Source: Tubulanus polymorphus
Taxonomy: Eukaryota; Nemertea; Palaeonemertea; Tubulaniformes; Tubulanidae
NCBI RefSeq assembly: GCF_964204645.1
Contig: NC_134027.1
Location: forward strand, 4,886,485-4,950,484
Length of the DNA: 64,000 bases
Direction of reading: 5' to 3'
The first letter of the stretch is position 1; each line of letters begins with the position of its first letter. The notes under the pieces are model-generated. The model saw nothing but the letters and a program-made list of their open reading frames with translations, searched no databases and was not told the DNA's origin. Shown here one piece after another: positions 23,636 to 35,500 of this stretch. Both the position numbers and the translations under genes were made by a program.

Positions 23636-26302
23636 TAGTGCGAATATTGTTGTTTGCAGCTTATGTTATCCAGTGCATGCATTTATAGTCATACACAGGC
23701 ATCTCCGGGTGGAATACGGGTGGATAGAAATCAAACTCAAGATCAGTGATCTTTAGACAATTATATTTCAAAATTATTATATTTAGATATATATATATCT
23801 ATTGAAATGATATACCGGTACTAAGATTCTATGGCTTCATAGTATGAAATTGTTAGTTGCCAATTGATGTGATATCTTTGGCCGTTTGGTTATTAGGAAA
23901 TACCACTTTTAACTTGTAGTATATTGGTAGGATACAAGTCGAGGAGATGTCTATGTTACACCTTGTAATGTCTCTCTAGTCCGTGTTGATGTGATGTTTT
24001 ATTAAGAATCCTATAAGATATACGGCTCTCTTTTAACTGAAAGTTGGATATTTAATGCGCTTGTTGCACTGCAAATGATCCCAGCAATTCCTAAATCTGG
24101 CGCATTTCTTAAAGAATGCAAAGCTAATTTGACCATTATCAATGTATTTCACTGTAATCAACTTTACATAACATTCTATACATGTAATCTCTTTCATTAT
24201 TATTGTTGTGTAGTTGTAATGAATATCTTTGCGCGTGTTTCTAAAACGCCCCGAAAGATTTTTGTCTTTCTCATTAATCATGCTGGTCATATTTTATTAA
24301 GTAGAGTAGATTGAATGGTACTGTTTCAGTTATTTCGCTCAGAAATCGTGGTTAGTTTGTATACTTCTGCTGGTTGATTTCTTAGTTGGAACGAATATGA
24401 TGCCTTCGTAAACTTTTCATTGGGAAAGTATTGAGTGTATGTGAACAATTTGCAAGCATTTTTATTTAATTTTCAAACAGCTCAGCAAATCTGTTTTCAG
24501 GTTCACTTATAGCTAGATCAACGTTGACAGTATATATCATGGGAATGATTGGAACTCGCTTTATTTCACATTCTTTTGATGTCAATAGAATCTTGGAACT
24601 GAAACTTGATAAGTTCTTCAGTTCTCCTTTAACTGACCTGATCTGGGAACTTGCTTGAAAATCTAAAATCGTAAGCGTTGTATCATTGGTTCGTGATGAA
24701 TTGAGCTTAGTTTATTCTAGATGTACTGCGGTACATTTTATTTTTTTGTTGGACAATTCGAGCTGGTCGAAATAGTTGTCTCCTTGTTGATTATTCCAGT
24801 TTATTTTTGTGACTATATTCGAATGAATGTTGTGAGATTGTGAATTGTATATAAACCATACTCTAGTGTTTAGCTAAGTCAGTAATTTTAGAACTTATAA
24901 TTTAAAAGTATATAAGTTTCTTTTACTTGTGATACAAAAAGAATTGTACATGCTTTTGTATTTGGTTATTTCTGTGTGTGTATATGGTTATTATTCTTTA
25001 CAATATGGATTGTTATTCGGGAAATGATTTGTTTACTAAAATGTACCTGTAGTTGGAAAAAAATTGAGATTCACCTTAGATTTCTAGCTCCTTGGCACTA
25101 ATAACGAATATAGATATTGATAGTGTAAATGTCAGTGTACTGACCAGTACTAAATTCATGTACAAGTAATATGAGAAAATTCTTTTTGTTGTTGGATTTT
25201 TGTGCAACTACTGCCAACCTTTTGTTATGTTTGGCAACGTGCATGTTTAGTTGATCGTTCTTTTCCTTAACTATTGTACGTAGTGTCGATATGAACTTAG
25301 AGTAATAAGACTGTATTACTCCAAAAGATATGACAAATTTACGACTGATTTATCTCCTCGTTAGTGAAAAATCATATTTATGAAATACAGACAGCGATCC
25401 TGGTGAAAACATCAGGTCTTTTCAACCTGTATTGCATAATTATCGTAATTTTGTACGCGTGACAAAATTCTGATTATGTATATGCAAATAATGATAACGC
25501 ACACAGTTCTTACAATATACTGATTCCATTGAAAATCATCATTGTCTGAAGAATCTATTTTCAATCCCGTGAAAACCTTAAATCCTATTTATATCAATAT
25601 GACATGGTTTCACTTAGATCAGCCTGCAAGAGGATTTGCAGTCATCTGTTATCGTAGATCCAGCTACATATATACTGTACATTTCGACTTTGATATTTTT
25701 GTATAAATCATTTTTATAAAATTTGCCACTGCGATGTTGCTTTTCGGCTTCATTTCGTATATTTTCTAAAGATCAATATTGTTTTCTATTGATAAGTCTT
25801 GCTACGTACAATTTATGATGCAAATCAATGTCGAGGTGTGTGTTTTTGCTTTATGTGCTAAAATGCTGTTGATGCTTCAGAAGTATTGGCTGCATAGAAA
25901 AAGTAAAAAAGATTAACTATACATCTAATAGAATCGGCCTTGGACCAGTAGTTTTCAGACTTAAACCTGGCCGATTTATGTTAAGTTTTAAAGTAAAACG
26001 AAGCATGGTCTTAAGTTTTAGAATTTCTGCTTCCCCATATTTTGCAAGGTGTATACATATATTACTATTTATTACGTGAAATATTAATTCGATTAAAAAG
26101 CATTAAGCAATTATATCACTTGGCTTATTCTCGATCATATTTGGAATATATTCACTTTTCCTGTCAGCTGAAAATATATATCAACGGCTACATACAAATG
26201 AATAACATTGACTGGAATGAAGCTTTGTAAAATTTCTTTTTTTGTTATATTATTTAATGTGATTGTAAATGAAGATGTTATGTAAATATAAGATACAATA
26301 AA
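23636..26302 (+). other. Probable long 3' UTR of the receptor phosphatase
   Basis: The 2.7 kb after the stop has no supported coding frame. It is T-rich on the plus strand, as long animal 3' UTRs often are, and contains TGTAAATA-type motifs. The best polyadenylation signal is AATAAA at 26297-26302. The part from 25538 onward lies inside the tandem duplication, so a second copy of this end sits at 28181-28945. Confidence 0.45.
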
Positions 26303-26342
26303 GATAGAAATGATACGTGTTGTGTACATTACGAATAATCGA

Positions 26343-26371
26343 CGATTATTATTATGATTATTATTATATAC
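26343..26371. repeat. (ATT)n-type microsatellite
   Basis: A short GATTATTATTATGATTATTATTATATA tract just past the presumed polyadenylation signal. The same tract recurs at 28986-29014 in the second duplication unit. Confidence 0.7.
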
Positions 26372-26584
26372 ATGTAATTATGGCGAGATGTCTAAAATTA
26401 AACAGAACAAATTGCTTTCAAATTAACTCTTCGAATTTGTCTTTTCTTAATTTCCATAAAGGAGACTTTAAATGGAGTAAGTGAGGTAACCCAAGCGAAA
26501 TGAATAAAGGCGATCTAGAGGAATAGCTTTCTACGTACATGTACATGAAATCAATAGACAAATAATAAGAAAACCAATTAAATC

Positions 26585-26645
26585 ACAAAAAAGATTTGTA
26601 TTCGAACCCAACCGTTGTGTGTACGCGCTGAGCCTGTGGGGTGGA
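26585..26645 (-). other. Possible tRNA-like (SINE-type) remnant
   Basis: On the minus strand, GGCTCAGCGCG followed by GGTTGGGTTCGAATAC resembles degenerate A-box and B-box sequences of a tRNA-derived element, with a T-run shortly after. The cloverleaf cannot be completed, so it is not a tRNA gene. A second copy is at 29228-29288 because of the duplication. Confidence 0.25.
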
Positions 26646-26730
26646 GAAATGATGGAGTAGTAAGATGTTTGGGGGAAAATGCAGGAATTACCGACATTTC
26701 ATTTTGCTGACTCGTACCAAATGTGTAGGT

Positions 26731-27690
26731 CTACGATTTTTGCCGATTTCTGCAGAAAAGTGTGTCACAGAAATAATCACGAATTTCTTGTCCAAGTAAA
26801 AGATATATATAGAAATTTATGACATAGTTTAAAGTTAAGAAATTATTGAATATATTATAAATGAAATATTGCTGGTCTCCAGGAATTGGCAAAAATGCAG
26901 TAATAGTGGTTGGAATCGTGAATAACGTAAACGCCAGCGAAACTGTCACAAGCATTATCGTTGTACGTTTTGCTTTCGTGATTTTCTTATCAGTTGAAAC
27001 TATTGAACCTTTGAATAACTGGACAATTATAACGATATTGGAAGTAATAATTAAGGTCAATGGCACCACATACACGTAGACAACGCCGAAAATATTAATG
27101 ATTATGAATTCGTTGAATGAGCGGTAGTGACATCCGAAATGTTTGGAAAAATCCATAATCGTTGGAAGAATTCCTACAACCATAGCGTTCACTACGAAAA
27201 TGACCGCTATAACACATCGTGCGAATCTGGGTGTGCATATCAAACGAGACGTGAACGGGAAGAGCACAACTGCCGCACGTTCTAGAGAAATAGCTACTAT
27301 AAACCATGAACTCGTAAAGCACGAAAGCTCCATTATATATTCGTAAATTTGACAACTTATCAACGAAATCATCAGATTTATTGGACCGACGTTTGGGTGA
27401 AATAGGACATACTGTATCACAGGCATCAGCGTGCAGTTCAGACAAAACATATAATCGCAGATAGATAAGCCGATAAGATAATTAGCATAAGATAAACTAC
27501 GAAATTTATGACTTATCATTATGAGGAAAGTAGCTGAATTTCCGAATGCTCCCAGTGAAAATACGATCAGCAAAAATACTATTGTTACCACGCGATGAAT
27601 ACCAGATTTATTTTGCACAGACATAAGTAAAATGTAACTACTGTACGCCCGACCAATCTGCATATTTGTAGAATTCTCCGTAGAATTCAT
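26731..27690 (-). CDS. Class A orphan GPCR, copy 1
   Basis: An intronless seven-transmembrane receptor of 319 aa. Two N-glycosylation sites (N2, N6) lie in a short extracellular tail. TM1 has the GN motif (N51), TM2 has the Asp (SICDY, D79), and Cys113 can pair with the Cys of ECL2 (FGCHY). The DRY motif is ERA (137-139), and the TM7 NPxxY motif is NFYIY. The third loop is short and basic (KKITKAKRTT) and the tail is short. These are features of a rhodopsin-class peptide or small-ligand receptor. The ligand cannot be told from sequence. It converges on the phosphatase gene. Against copy 2 it is nearly identical except around TM4-ECL2-TM5 (TIMDFSKHFGCHYRSFNEF) and one ECL3 residue (PGDQQ). Confidence 0.9.
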   Translation of the reverse strand: MNSTENSTNMQIGRAYSSYILLMSVQNKSGIHRVVTIVFLLIVFSLGAFGNSATFLIMISHKFRSLSYANYLIGLSICDYMFCLNCTLMPVIQYVLFHPNVGPINLMISLISCQIYEYIMELSCFTSSWFIVAISLERAAVVLFPFTSRLICTPRFARCVIAVIFVVNAMVVGILPTIMDFSKHFGCHYRSFNEFIIINIFGVVYVYVVPLTLIITSNIVIIVQLFKGSIVSTDKKITKAKRTTIMLVTVSLAFTLFTIPTTITAFLPIPGDQQYFIYNIFNNFLTLNYVINFYIYLLLGQEIRDYFCDTLFCRNRQKS

Positions 27691-29373
27691 GATTTACGAG
27701 AAACCACGAGTCAGATGATTATGAAAAATATGAAAAATGAAGGATGTCTCCTGCACTGTATATCTATTCATATTTGTTCATGTCAATCTTGTTTGATTTT
27801 ACTACGAATACATATTTGTCACATAATCAAATCAGTCGTTCAACAATCATCCGACTTATTGGTGTTGAATTGTTAATTTGTAAAACTTCGCATAGAATTG
27901 ATTCAACCAACTTAAATGTGATATTGTAAATATCATATAAAATGTGATATGATAATGTACTATAATGTAATATAATGTTACAATAATATTGTTAGATATG
28001 ATATAACAAAATCCTCTGGAATTGGTAGAATGCAGTGATATATTAGCTGGAAGTGTAGGGTTGATTTATATAGCCCCTCTTAAACTGTCCACTATTTACG
28101 TAAGCTCTCGGTAAACAGGTGATGGTCTTAGATATTCCTCAAATGTCCTAAATACACGCCAAATGATTACAGACGATATGATCATTGTCTGAAGAATCTA
28201 TTTTCAATCCCGTGAAAACCTTAAATCCTATTTATATCAATATGACATGGTTTCACTTAGATCAGCCTGCAAGAGGATTTGCAGTCATCTGTTATCGTAG
28301 ATCCAGCTACATATATACTGTACATTTCGACTTTGATATTTTTGTATAAATCATTTTTATAAAATTTGCCACTGCGATGTTGCTTTTCGGCTTCATTTCG
28401 TATATTTTCTAAAGATCAATATTGTTTTCTATTGATAAGTCTTGCTACGTACAATTTATGATGCAAATCAATGTCGAGGTGTGTGTTTTTGCTTTATGTG
28501 CTAAAATGCTGTTGATGCTTCAGAAGTATTGGCTGCATAGAAAAAGTAAAAAAGATTAACTATACATCCAATAGAATCGGCCTTTGACCAGTAGTTTTCA
28601 GACTTAAACCTGGCCGATTTATGTTAAGTTTTAAAGTAAAACGAAGCATGGTCTTAAGTTTTAGAATTTCTGCTTCCCCATATTTTGCAAGGTGTATACA
28701 TATATTACTATTTATTACGTGAAATATTAATTCGATTAAAAAGCATTAAGCAATTATATCACTTGGCTTATTCTCGATCATATTTGGAATATATTCACTT
28801 TTCCTGTCAGCTGAAAATATATATCAACGGCTACATACAAATGAATAACATTGACTGGAATGAAGCTTTGTAAAATTTCTTTTTTTGTTATATTATTTAA
28901 TGTGATTGTAAATGAAGATGTTATGTAAATATAAGATACAATAAAGATAGAAATGATACGTGTTGTGTACATTACGAATAATCGACGATTATTATTATGA
29001 TTATTATTATATACATGTAATTATGGCGAGATGTCTAAAATTAAACAGAACAAATTGCTTTCAAATTAACTCTTCGAATTTGTCTTTTCTTAATTTCCAT
29101 AAAGGAGACTTTAAATGGAGTAAGTGAGGTAACCCAAGCGAAATGAATAAAGGCGATCTAGAGGAATAGCTTTCTACGTACATGTACATGAAATCAATAG
29201 ACAAATAATAAGAAAACCAATTAAATCACAAAAAAGATTTGTATTCGAACCCAACCGTTGTGTGTACGCGCTGAGCCTGTGGGGTGGAGAAATGATGGAG
29301 TAGTAAGATGTTTGGGGGAAAATGCAGGAATTACCGACATTTCATTTTGCTGACTCGTACCAAATGTTTAGGT
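27691..29373. other. Spacer between GPCR copies 1 and 2
   Basis: Contains the upstream DNA of GPCR copy 1 and, from 28181, the second copy of the phosphatase-3'-UTR-like sequence. A 70-odd-bp stretch after ATATATTA at about 28040 (AGCTGGAAGTGTAGG onward) is absent from the matching place in unit 2. No gene is seen; repeated small frames (28685, 28778) are duplicates of noise. Confidence 0.6.
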
Positions 29374-30767
29374 CTACGATTTTTGCCGATTTCTGCAGAA
29401 AAGTGTGTCACAGAAATAATCACGAATTTCTTGTCCAAGTAAAAGATATATATAGAAATTTATGACATAGTTTAAAGTTAAGAAATTATTGAATATATTA
29501 TAAATGAAATATTGCTGGTCTGCAGGAATTGGCAAAAATGCAGTAATAGTGGTTGGAATCGTGAATAACGTAAACGCCAGCGAAACTGTCACAAGCATTA
29601 TCGTTGTACGTTTTGCTTTCGTGATTTTCTTATCAGTTGAAACTATTGAACCTTTGAATAACTGGACAATAATAACGATATTGGAAGTAATAATTAAGGT
29701 CAATGGCACCACATACACGTAGACAACGCCGAAAATCAAGAGAATTATGAATTGGTTGAATAAGCGATAGTGACATCCTAAATGTATTGAAAAATCCATC
29801 ATCGTTGGAAGAATTCCTACAACCATAACGTTCACTACGAAAATGACCGCTATAACACATCGTGCGAATCTGGGTGTGCATATCAAACGAGACGTGAACG
29901 GGAAGAGCACAACTGCCGCACGTTCTAGAGAAATAGCTACTATAAACCATGAACTCGTAAAGCACGAAAGCTCCATTATATATTCGTAAATTTGACAACT
30001 TATCAACGAAATCATCAGATTTATTGGACCGACGTTTGGGTGAAATAGGACATACTGTATCACAGGCATCAGCGTGCAGTTCAGACAAAACATATAATCG
30101 CAGATAGATAAGCCGATAAGATAATTAGCATAAGTTAAACTACGAAATTTATGACTTATCATTATGAGGAAAGTAGCTGAATTTCCGAACGCTCCCAGTG
30201 AAAATACGATCAGCAAAAATACTATTGTTACCACGCGATGAATACCAGATTTATTTTGCACAGACATAAGTAAAATGTAACTACTGTACGCCCGACCAAT
30301 CTGCACATTTGTAGAATTCTCCGTAGAATTCATGATTTACGAGAAACCACGAGTCAGATGATTATGAAAAATATGAAAAATGAAGGATGTCTCCTGCACT
30401 GTATATCTATTCATATTTGTTCATGTCAATCTTGTTTGATTTTACTACGAATACATATTTGTCACATAATCAAATCAGTCGTTCAACAATCATCCGACTT
30501 ATTGGTGTTGAATTGTTAATTTGTAAAACTTCGCATAGAATTGATTCAACCAACTTAAATGTGATATTGTAAATATCATATAAAATGTGATATGATAATG
30601 TACTATAATGTAATATAATGTTACAATAATATTGTTAGATATAATATGACAAAATCCTCTGGAATTGGTAGAATGCAGTGATATATTACTCGGTAAACAG
30701 GTGATGGTCTTAGATATTCCTCAAATGTCCAAAATACACGCCAAATGATTACAGACGATATGATCTG
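28181..30767. repeat. Tandem duplication, unit 2
   Basis: Second copy of the 2,643-bp unit, slightly shorter because of one deletion of about 70 bp near 30690. It ends at GATATGATC, after which unique sequence (TGATCGCTTCCG) resumes. Confidence 0.95.
29374..30333 (-). CDS. Class A orphan GPCR, copy 2
   Basis: 319 aa, intronless, same architecture as copy 1: ERA in place of DRY, NFYIY in place of NPxxY, two N-terminal glycosylation sites, and the conserved Cys pair. It differs from copy 1 mostly in TM4-ECL2-TM5, where it reads TMMDFSIHLGCHYRLFNQF, and at PADQQ in ECL3. At these places it agrees with the older copy 3, not with its tandem twin. The frame is intact, so it is likely functional. 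Confidence 0.9.
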   Translation of the reverse strand: MNSTENSTNVQIGRAYSSYILLMSVQNKSGIHRVVTIVFLLIVFSLGAFGNSATFLIMISHKFRSLTYANYLIGLSICDYMFCLNCTLMPVIQYVLFHPNVGPINLMISLISCQIYEYIMELSCFTSSWFIVAISLERAAVVLFPFTSRLICTPRFARCVIAVIFVVNVMVVGILPTMMDFSIHLGCHYRLFNQFIILLIFGVVYVYVVPLTLIITSNIVIIVQLFKGSIVSTDKKITKAKRTTIMLVTVSLAFTLFTIPTTITAFLPIPADQQYFIYNIFNNFLTLNYVINFYIYLLLGQEIRDYFCDTLFCRNRQKS

Positions 30768-31539
30768 ATCGCTTCCGTAGTTCTGTGGCTCCGTGCGAAA
30801 TTTCGTTTCTTTTTTGTTTACAATATTTGATATTTAAGTCAGCAATATCTATCTTCATATTGTTTGAATACCCATTTACAACTTTAAATAGATACCTTGT
30901 ATCAATACAAAAATACGTAGGGATTGACCGTGTTGTTTATTTGATAGGTAGATTTCGTTTGATTAGTTTTGATTTGGTGTACCTTACAAACCCACCACAC
31001 CTGCTGGGAGCGAAAAAGGAGTGATTTTAAATCGAAAATTGAAGTACAGATATAAGTGCGTGAGGAGCGGTCGAAAACAGATTTTTCTTTTTTAAATCGA
31101 AGTACATATATAATTGGTAATTTTGGTTCTGATTCATTCAAGCGATCTTCCAACCAACCTGAACCGGCCAGCGACTGATTAGAGATAATTTTGTATGCTA
31201 ATGTTGGAAACAACTTCATAACTATGTTGACGATTTTGATTCCATTTTGTCAATCTCTATATTTTTTGTCGTTTTCCTCGTCTAAATAGCCCGGAAGTTT
31301 ATCTATCTATTTTCTTGGTTAAGTTTCGTTTGTTTATCGTATAACTCACTTGGTAACTTTTTTTTAACCTCTTTTTGGTTTTACTACGTCACCCAGCTAA
31401 GTAATGGGATGTGGGATGAATTTCTTTAAATATTTCGTAATGCACGTATTGTCCAGTTGTACGAAGCATTGGGAACTGAGGAAAGGAATAGGGAAACATT
31501 ACGAACAAAAGTACTGGAAATTCCAACTTTTTATACTGC
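30768..31539. other. Spacer between GPCR copies 2 and 3
   Basis: Unique sequence after the end of the duplication. Two short frames on opposite strands (30785-31024, 30902-31219) have no recognisable features. I see no regulatory element I can name. Confidence 0.5.
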
Positions 31540-32511
31540 CTACTCGTAGGCCAACGATTTTTGCCGCTTTCTGAAGAAAAGTTTGTCGCAGAAATATTCA
31601 CGAATTTCTTGACCAAGTAAAAGATATATATAGAAATTTATGACATAGTTTAACGTTAGGAAATTATTGGATATGTCATAAATGAAATATTGCTGGTCTG
31701 CAGGAATTGGCAAAAACGCAGTAATAGTGGTTGGAATCGTGAATAACGTAAACGCCAGTGAAACTGTTACAAGCATTATCGTTGTACGTTTTGCTTTCGT
31801 GATTTTCTTATCAGTTGAAACTATTGAACCTTTGAATAACTGGACAATTATAACGATATTGGAAGTAATAATTAATGTCAACGGTACAATATACACGTGG
31901 GCAACGCCGAAAATCATGAAAATTATGAATTGGTTGAATAAGCGATAGTGACATCCTAAATGCATTGAAAAATCCATCATCTTCGGAAGAATTCCTAGAA
32001 TATTAGCGTTCAGTACGAACATGACGGATATAACGCATCGCGCGAATCTGGGTGTGCATATCAAACGAGACGTGAACGGGAAGAGCACAACTGCCGCACG
32101 TTCTAGAGATATCGCTACTATTAACCATGAACTCATAAAGCTTGCAAGCTCCATTATAAATTCGTAAATTTGACAGCTTATCAACGAAATCATCAGATTT
32201 ATTGGACCGATGTTTGGATGAAATAGTACATACTGTATCACAGGCATCAGCGTGCAGTTCAGACAAAACATAAAATCACAGATAGATAAGCTGATAAGAT
32301 AATTAGCATAAGATAAACTACGAAATTTACGACTTATCATTATCAGGAAAGTAGCTGAATTTCCGAAGGCTCCCAGTGAAAATACGATCAGCAAAAATAC
32401 TATTGTGATCATGCGATGAATACCAGATTTACTTGCCACAGACATTAGTAAAATGTAACTACTGTACGCCCGACCAATCTGCACATTTGTAGAATTCTCC
32501 GTAGAATTCAT
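31540..32511 (-). CDS. Class A orphan GPCR, copy 3
   Basis: 323 aa, intronless, clearly homologous to copies 1 and 2 over its whole length but with scattered substitutions: SVASKSGIHRM near the N-terminus, an altered TM3 (MELASFMSSWLIV), and a C-terminus ending KSLAYE. The key motifs (GN, SICD, ERA, NFYIY) are the same. The flanks do not match the 2,643-bp unit, so it comes from an earlier duplication. Like the others it has no visible intron. Confidence 0.9.
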   Translation of the reverse strand: MNSTENSTNVQIGRAYSSYILLMSVASKSGIHRMITIVFLLIVFSLGAFGNSATFLIMISRKFRSLSYANYLISLSICDFMFCLNCTLMPVIQYVLFHPNIGPINLMISLISCQIYEFIMELASFMSSWLIVAISLERAAVVLFPFTSRLICTPRFARCVISVMFVLNANILGILPKMMDFSMHLGCHYRLFNQFIIFMIFGVAHVYIVPLTLIITSNIVIIVQLFKGSIVSTDKKITKAKRTTIMLVTVSLAFTLFTIPTTITAFLPIPADQQYFIYDISNNFLTLNYVINFYIYLLLGQEIREYFCDKLFFRKRQKSLAYE

Positions 32512-35500
32512 TATCTACGAGGAAGCACCCGCTGTTATGAGTATGGAAATATGGAAATGAAAAAAATCATATCTCTTACAGTTGTTATCTACTCATTTGT
32601 TCGTGTCAATCTTATTTCAATTTGATAACAATACACATATATTTGTAACCTAATGAAATCAATTTTTCGAAAGTTTCCGACGTATATTAGATTTGAAGTT
32701 GAATTGATGTCTAAAAAGAAACGTGCGTAGTATCGATTTAACCATTTCAAATATATATACAATATTGTAAAATAACACAATGGAATGATTCAGTAATATT
32801 GTTAGATATCATAAGATACATATCCGAAATAATCAATTCATCATCTCTCTATTTTGTCGTGAATAAAGTTTCTGGAAACGATTTTCATTTTGGTTTAACC
32901 TCGAATGAATGTTCTCATTACTCTAGATTGATATCCGTAGCGCCAACAGTAATTTTGACTTGTTGGTTAACTATACGTTGATGTTAAAAGAACCAACATT
33001 TTCTGCCAGGTATATCCGAAATTTGGGCTGTTGAAAATTGAATGGTTATGATTATTTATTTAACTGTTAGAAAAATATCGCTTTATAAACAGTTTACATT
33101 TCGAAATTCGCCATGACTTAGAAACGACGCACACGCCATATAATTTGAACATAACATCTACCGGAATTATTTTATAGTGTATTTCATATTTTTTGAATAA
33201 ATAAATTCTCGATTTTAAAATTCTTTTAATTTGTACATAGCTGGTTTTTATCCTATTATCTACCGGAAGTTTTAACGATCGATTGACAATGATGCCATCT
33301 ATTGGATTTTCAGTTCAACTCGTAGTGACCTCTAGTACGTATCTACCAATTACACTGCGCATTCGTAGCGTGATATTGTGGACTTTTTTTTATATGAGTT
33401 AACAACCGTTATCTTTATGTAGAATATTATGTTTCGTACAAATACATCTGATCGGGAACGGTTTAGAGTTTACTGACTAAGATAGCCATGCGCTGTTAGG
33501 TCTTTCTCGTCTCCCGTACACGATGCGGTCAGTTTTCGGTGAATCTTATGATTAGCAAGAAGAATACACTGATTTGCTTTCATTTAATACAATCTATTTC
33601 ACATTTCTGTTATTCTCTATTAATAACTGATAGATCATTCATCCTCTATACGCGCGGTAGGTCACATCAGATATTAATGAATCGATTGGGGGAAACATTA
33701 ATTCCCGGCCCGTTGGGAATTATCGAATAAGACGAATCCTCGTGTACGAGGAGATTAGCATTTCCACCTTCAAACCGATATGAAATGAAGACAGAGATTA
33801 TTATGACGGTAAAGTTTAATGCGCAGACGAATATCAATCTGACCTTTAACCCGCATCTTGTCACAGATTTCAAGAAGCCATTAGCCACGTTAATTACTCA
33901 GCTCAGTAATCCTGTTGAAGAATCAGCTATTTCAATTATGGTTTTGCAGTACATGTACCGTATCAGTTTGTCAAACAGTTCTTTCAACATACACACTTCA
34001 AAAGTCCGTTCTTTGAAATTAGTCACATACATCTCCATCGGTGCGATATTTTTCTTATCATTTTTTCAAGTGTTTCATCTATTGATATAGTTTATTCACA
34101 GAAATGTGACAACGGTTCTGATATAAGCAAACAATGATCGCATCTCAGATTTCGGGTTTTCATTCGTTCTTCGCTTATGCCGCTGGTGTGAATGAAATCG
34201 TGCGTGAAATAACAAGAAACTTTTCGGAAATGATTGAAAATTTTCAGGCGACGTTGTCTGGGAAGTGTATCGGGAACCGGCAATTTACCGTGTAAATGCG
34301 TGTCCAAGTGACGCATCAGTGGATTCGACAGTGAAGCGTTCCTCACCACAGACACATTTTAACCCGGGGCCAGATACCACGCGTCCAGTATTACACAAAT
34401 ATTCACGCAAAAAAGGTGTAATAAAAGCGCTCTATTTCATCAGAGTAAAAGTGTAGCAAACTTTCTCCAAGATAATGGCTATGGGTGATCAGGCGACAAT
34501 GTATCGGCAATAAACCACGAATAGCAGCTTACACCAGCCGATTTAGTACGCGATCCCCACATCCGGCAGAAGTTGGTCTCAGCTCATGTAACTTAATTCT
34601 AGAGGGACTAAAACGGCGCGTATCAAACATAATTCACTTCCTGTTTTGCTAAAAGCATCGAATCTGTTAATTCCCTCTCGACCACCAATGCGCTATTTAG
34701 ATGCTTAATAAAATTCTTCTTTCTCAAGTCGGGAAAATGCGATTTCCTTCCCATTTCCTGCGGATCTGTTTACCGGAAGTACTTGATCGGGCTTTTTCAT
34801 AGACAGCGATCACATGGCGAAATTGGAGGATAAAAACCAACTGTTTCCTCAGACAAATCGCCTCAATAGTAACAGAGTTCAGGGTCGAATTAACGACCAA
34901 CTCCATTAGACTATTGAAATAGCAGCCAGTTCTACAGTTGAGTAGAATAATTGTAACCAATCTGTTAGAATGACTATTCTGAAGTTTAAACATACAGTTT
35001 CCACACCAAACTCAAGGCTTCCTTTTAAATGTTTTTATTTCTTTGAAATCATAATTGACTGCGATCTTTTCAATTATTATCAAATACCATACATACATAT
35101 TTACACAATTAGACCTATTCGTCTAATAACTAATGATATATAACAGTTTGCACCTTTTCGATGAAGCACAATTAATCAATCTATTTTTTCGAAAGTTACT
35201 AACTCAACTGGGTACAACCGGTAAATTATACTAGTAACCAGAATCGTGTAGTTGCAATTCAATGCACAGAAACTTTTTATTTACAAACGACGAATAAACC
35301 AGAAAATCAAAATACACAATATTCGTAGTTTTCCACAATATAATTCCAATACGACTAAGCGGACTCTTCAAAACTAGTAAAACACTGAAATTTTAAAGGC
35401 GTTCTTTGAGCAAAAACGCTTACATTCTTAAGACTAACTTTGTGTACGTTTGATCATTTCTAAATCTACTTGGAATCTTAATTATTAGTATAATATGAAA

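Larger units (their letters stand above)
25538..28180. repeat. Tandem duplication, unit 1 (2,643 bp)
   Basis: Sequence from ATCATTGTCTGAAG at 25538 recurs from 28181 with a constant offset of 2,643 bp and very few differences outside one segment of the GPCR gene. The unit holds the distal part of the presumed phosphatase 3' UTR, a complete GPCR gene and its upstream DNA. The outer and inner junctions share ATC, a microhomology at the breakpoint. Confidence 0.95.

Noticed and set aside
26585-26645. Genuine tRNA gene on the minus strand
   Set aside because: Only B-box-like and weak A-box-like strings are present; acceptor and anticodon stems do not form.
27095-27445. Frames of 116-151 codons beginning MSELHADACD within the GPCR genes
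   Set aside because: They overlap the receptor coding sequence in another frame and change length between copies, so they are shadows.
33785-34090. 101-codon plus-strand frame with a hydrophobic C-terminus
   Set aside because: Overlaps the minus-strand frame at 33667-33888; no domain and no transcript features.
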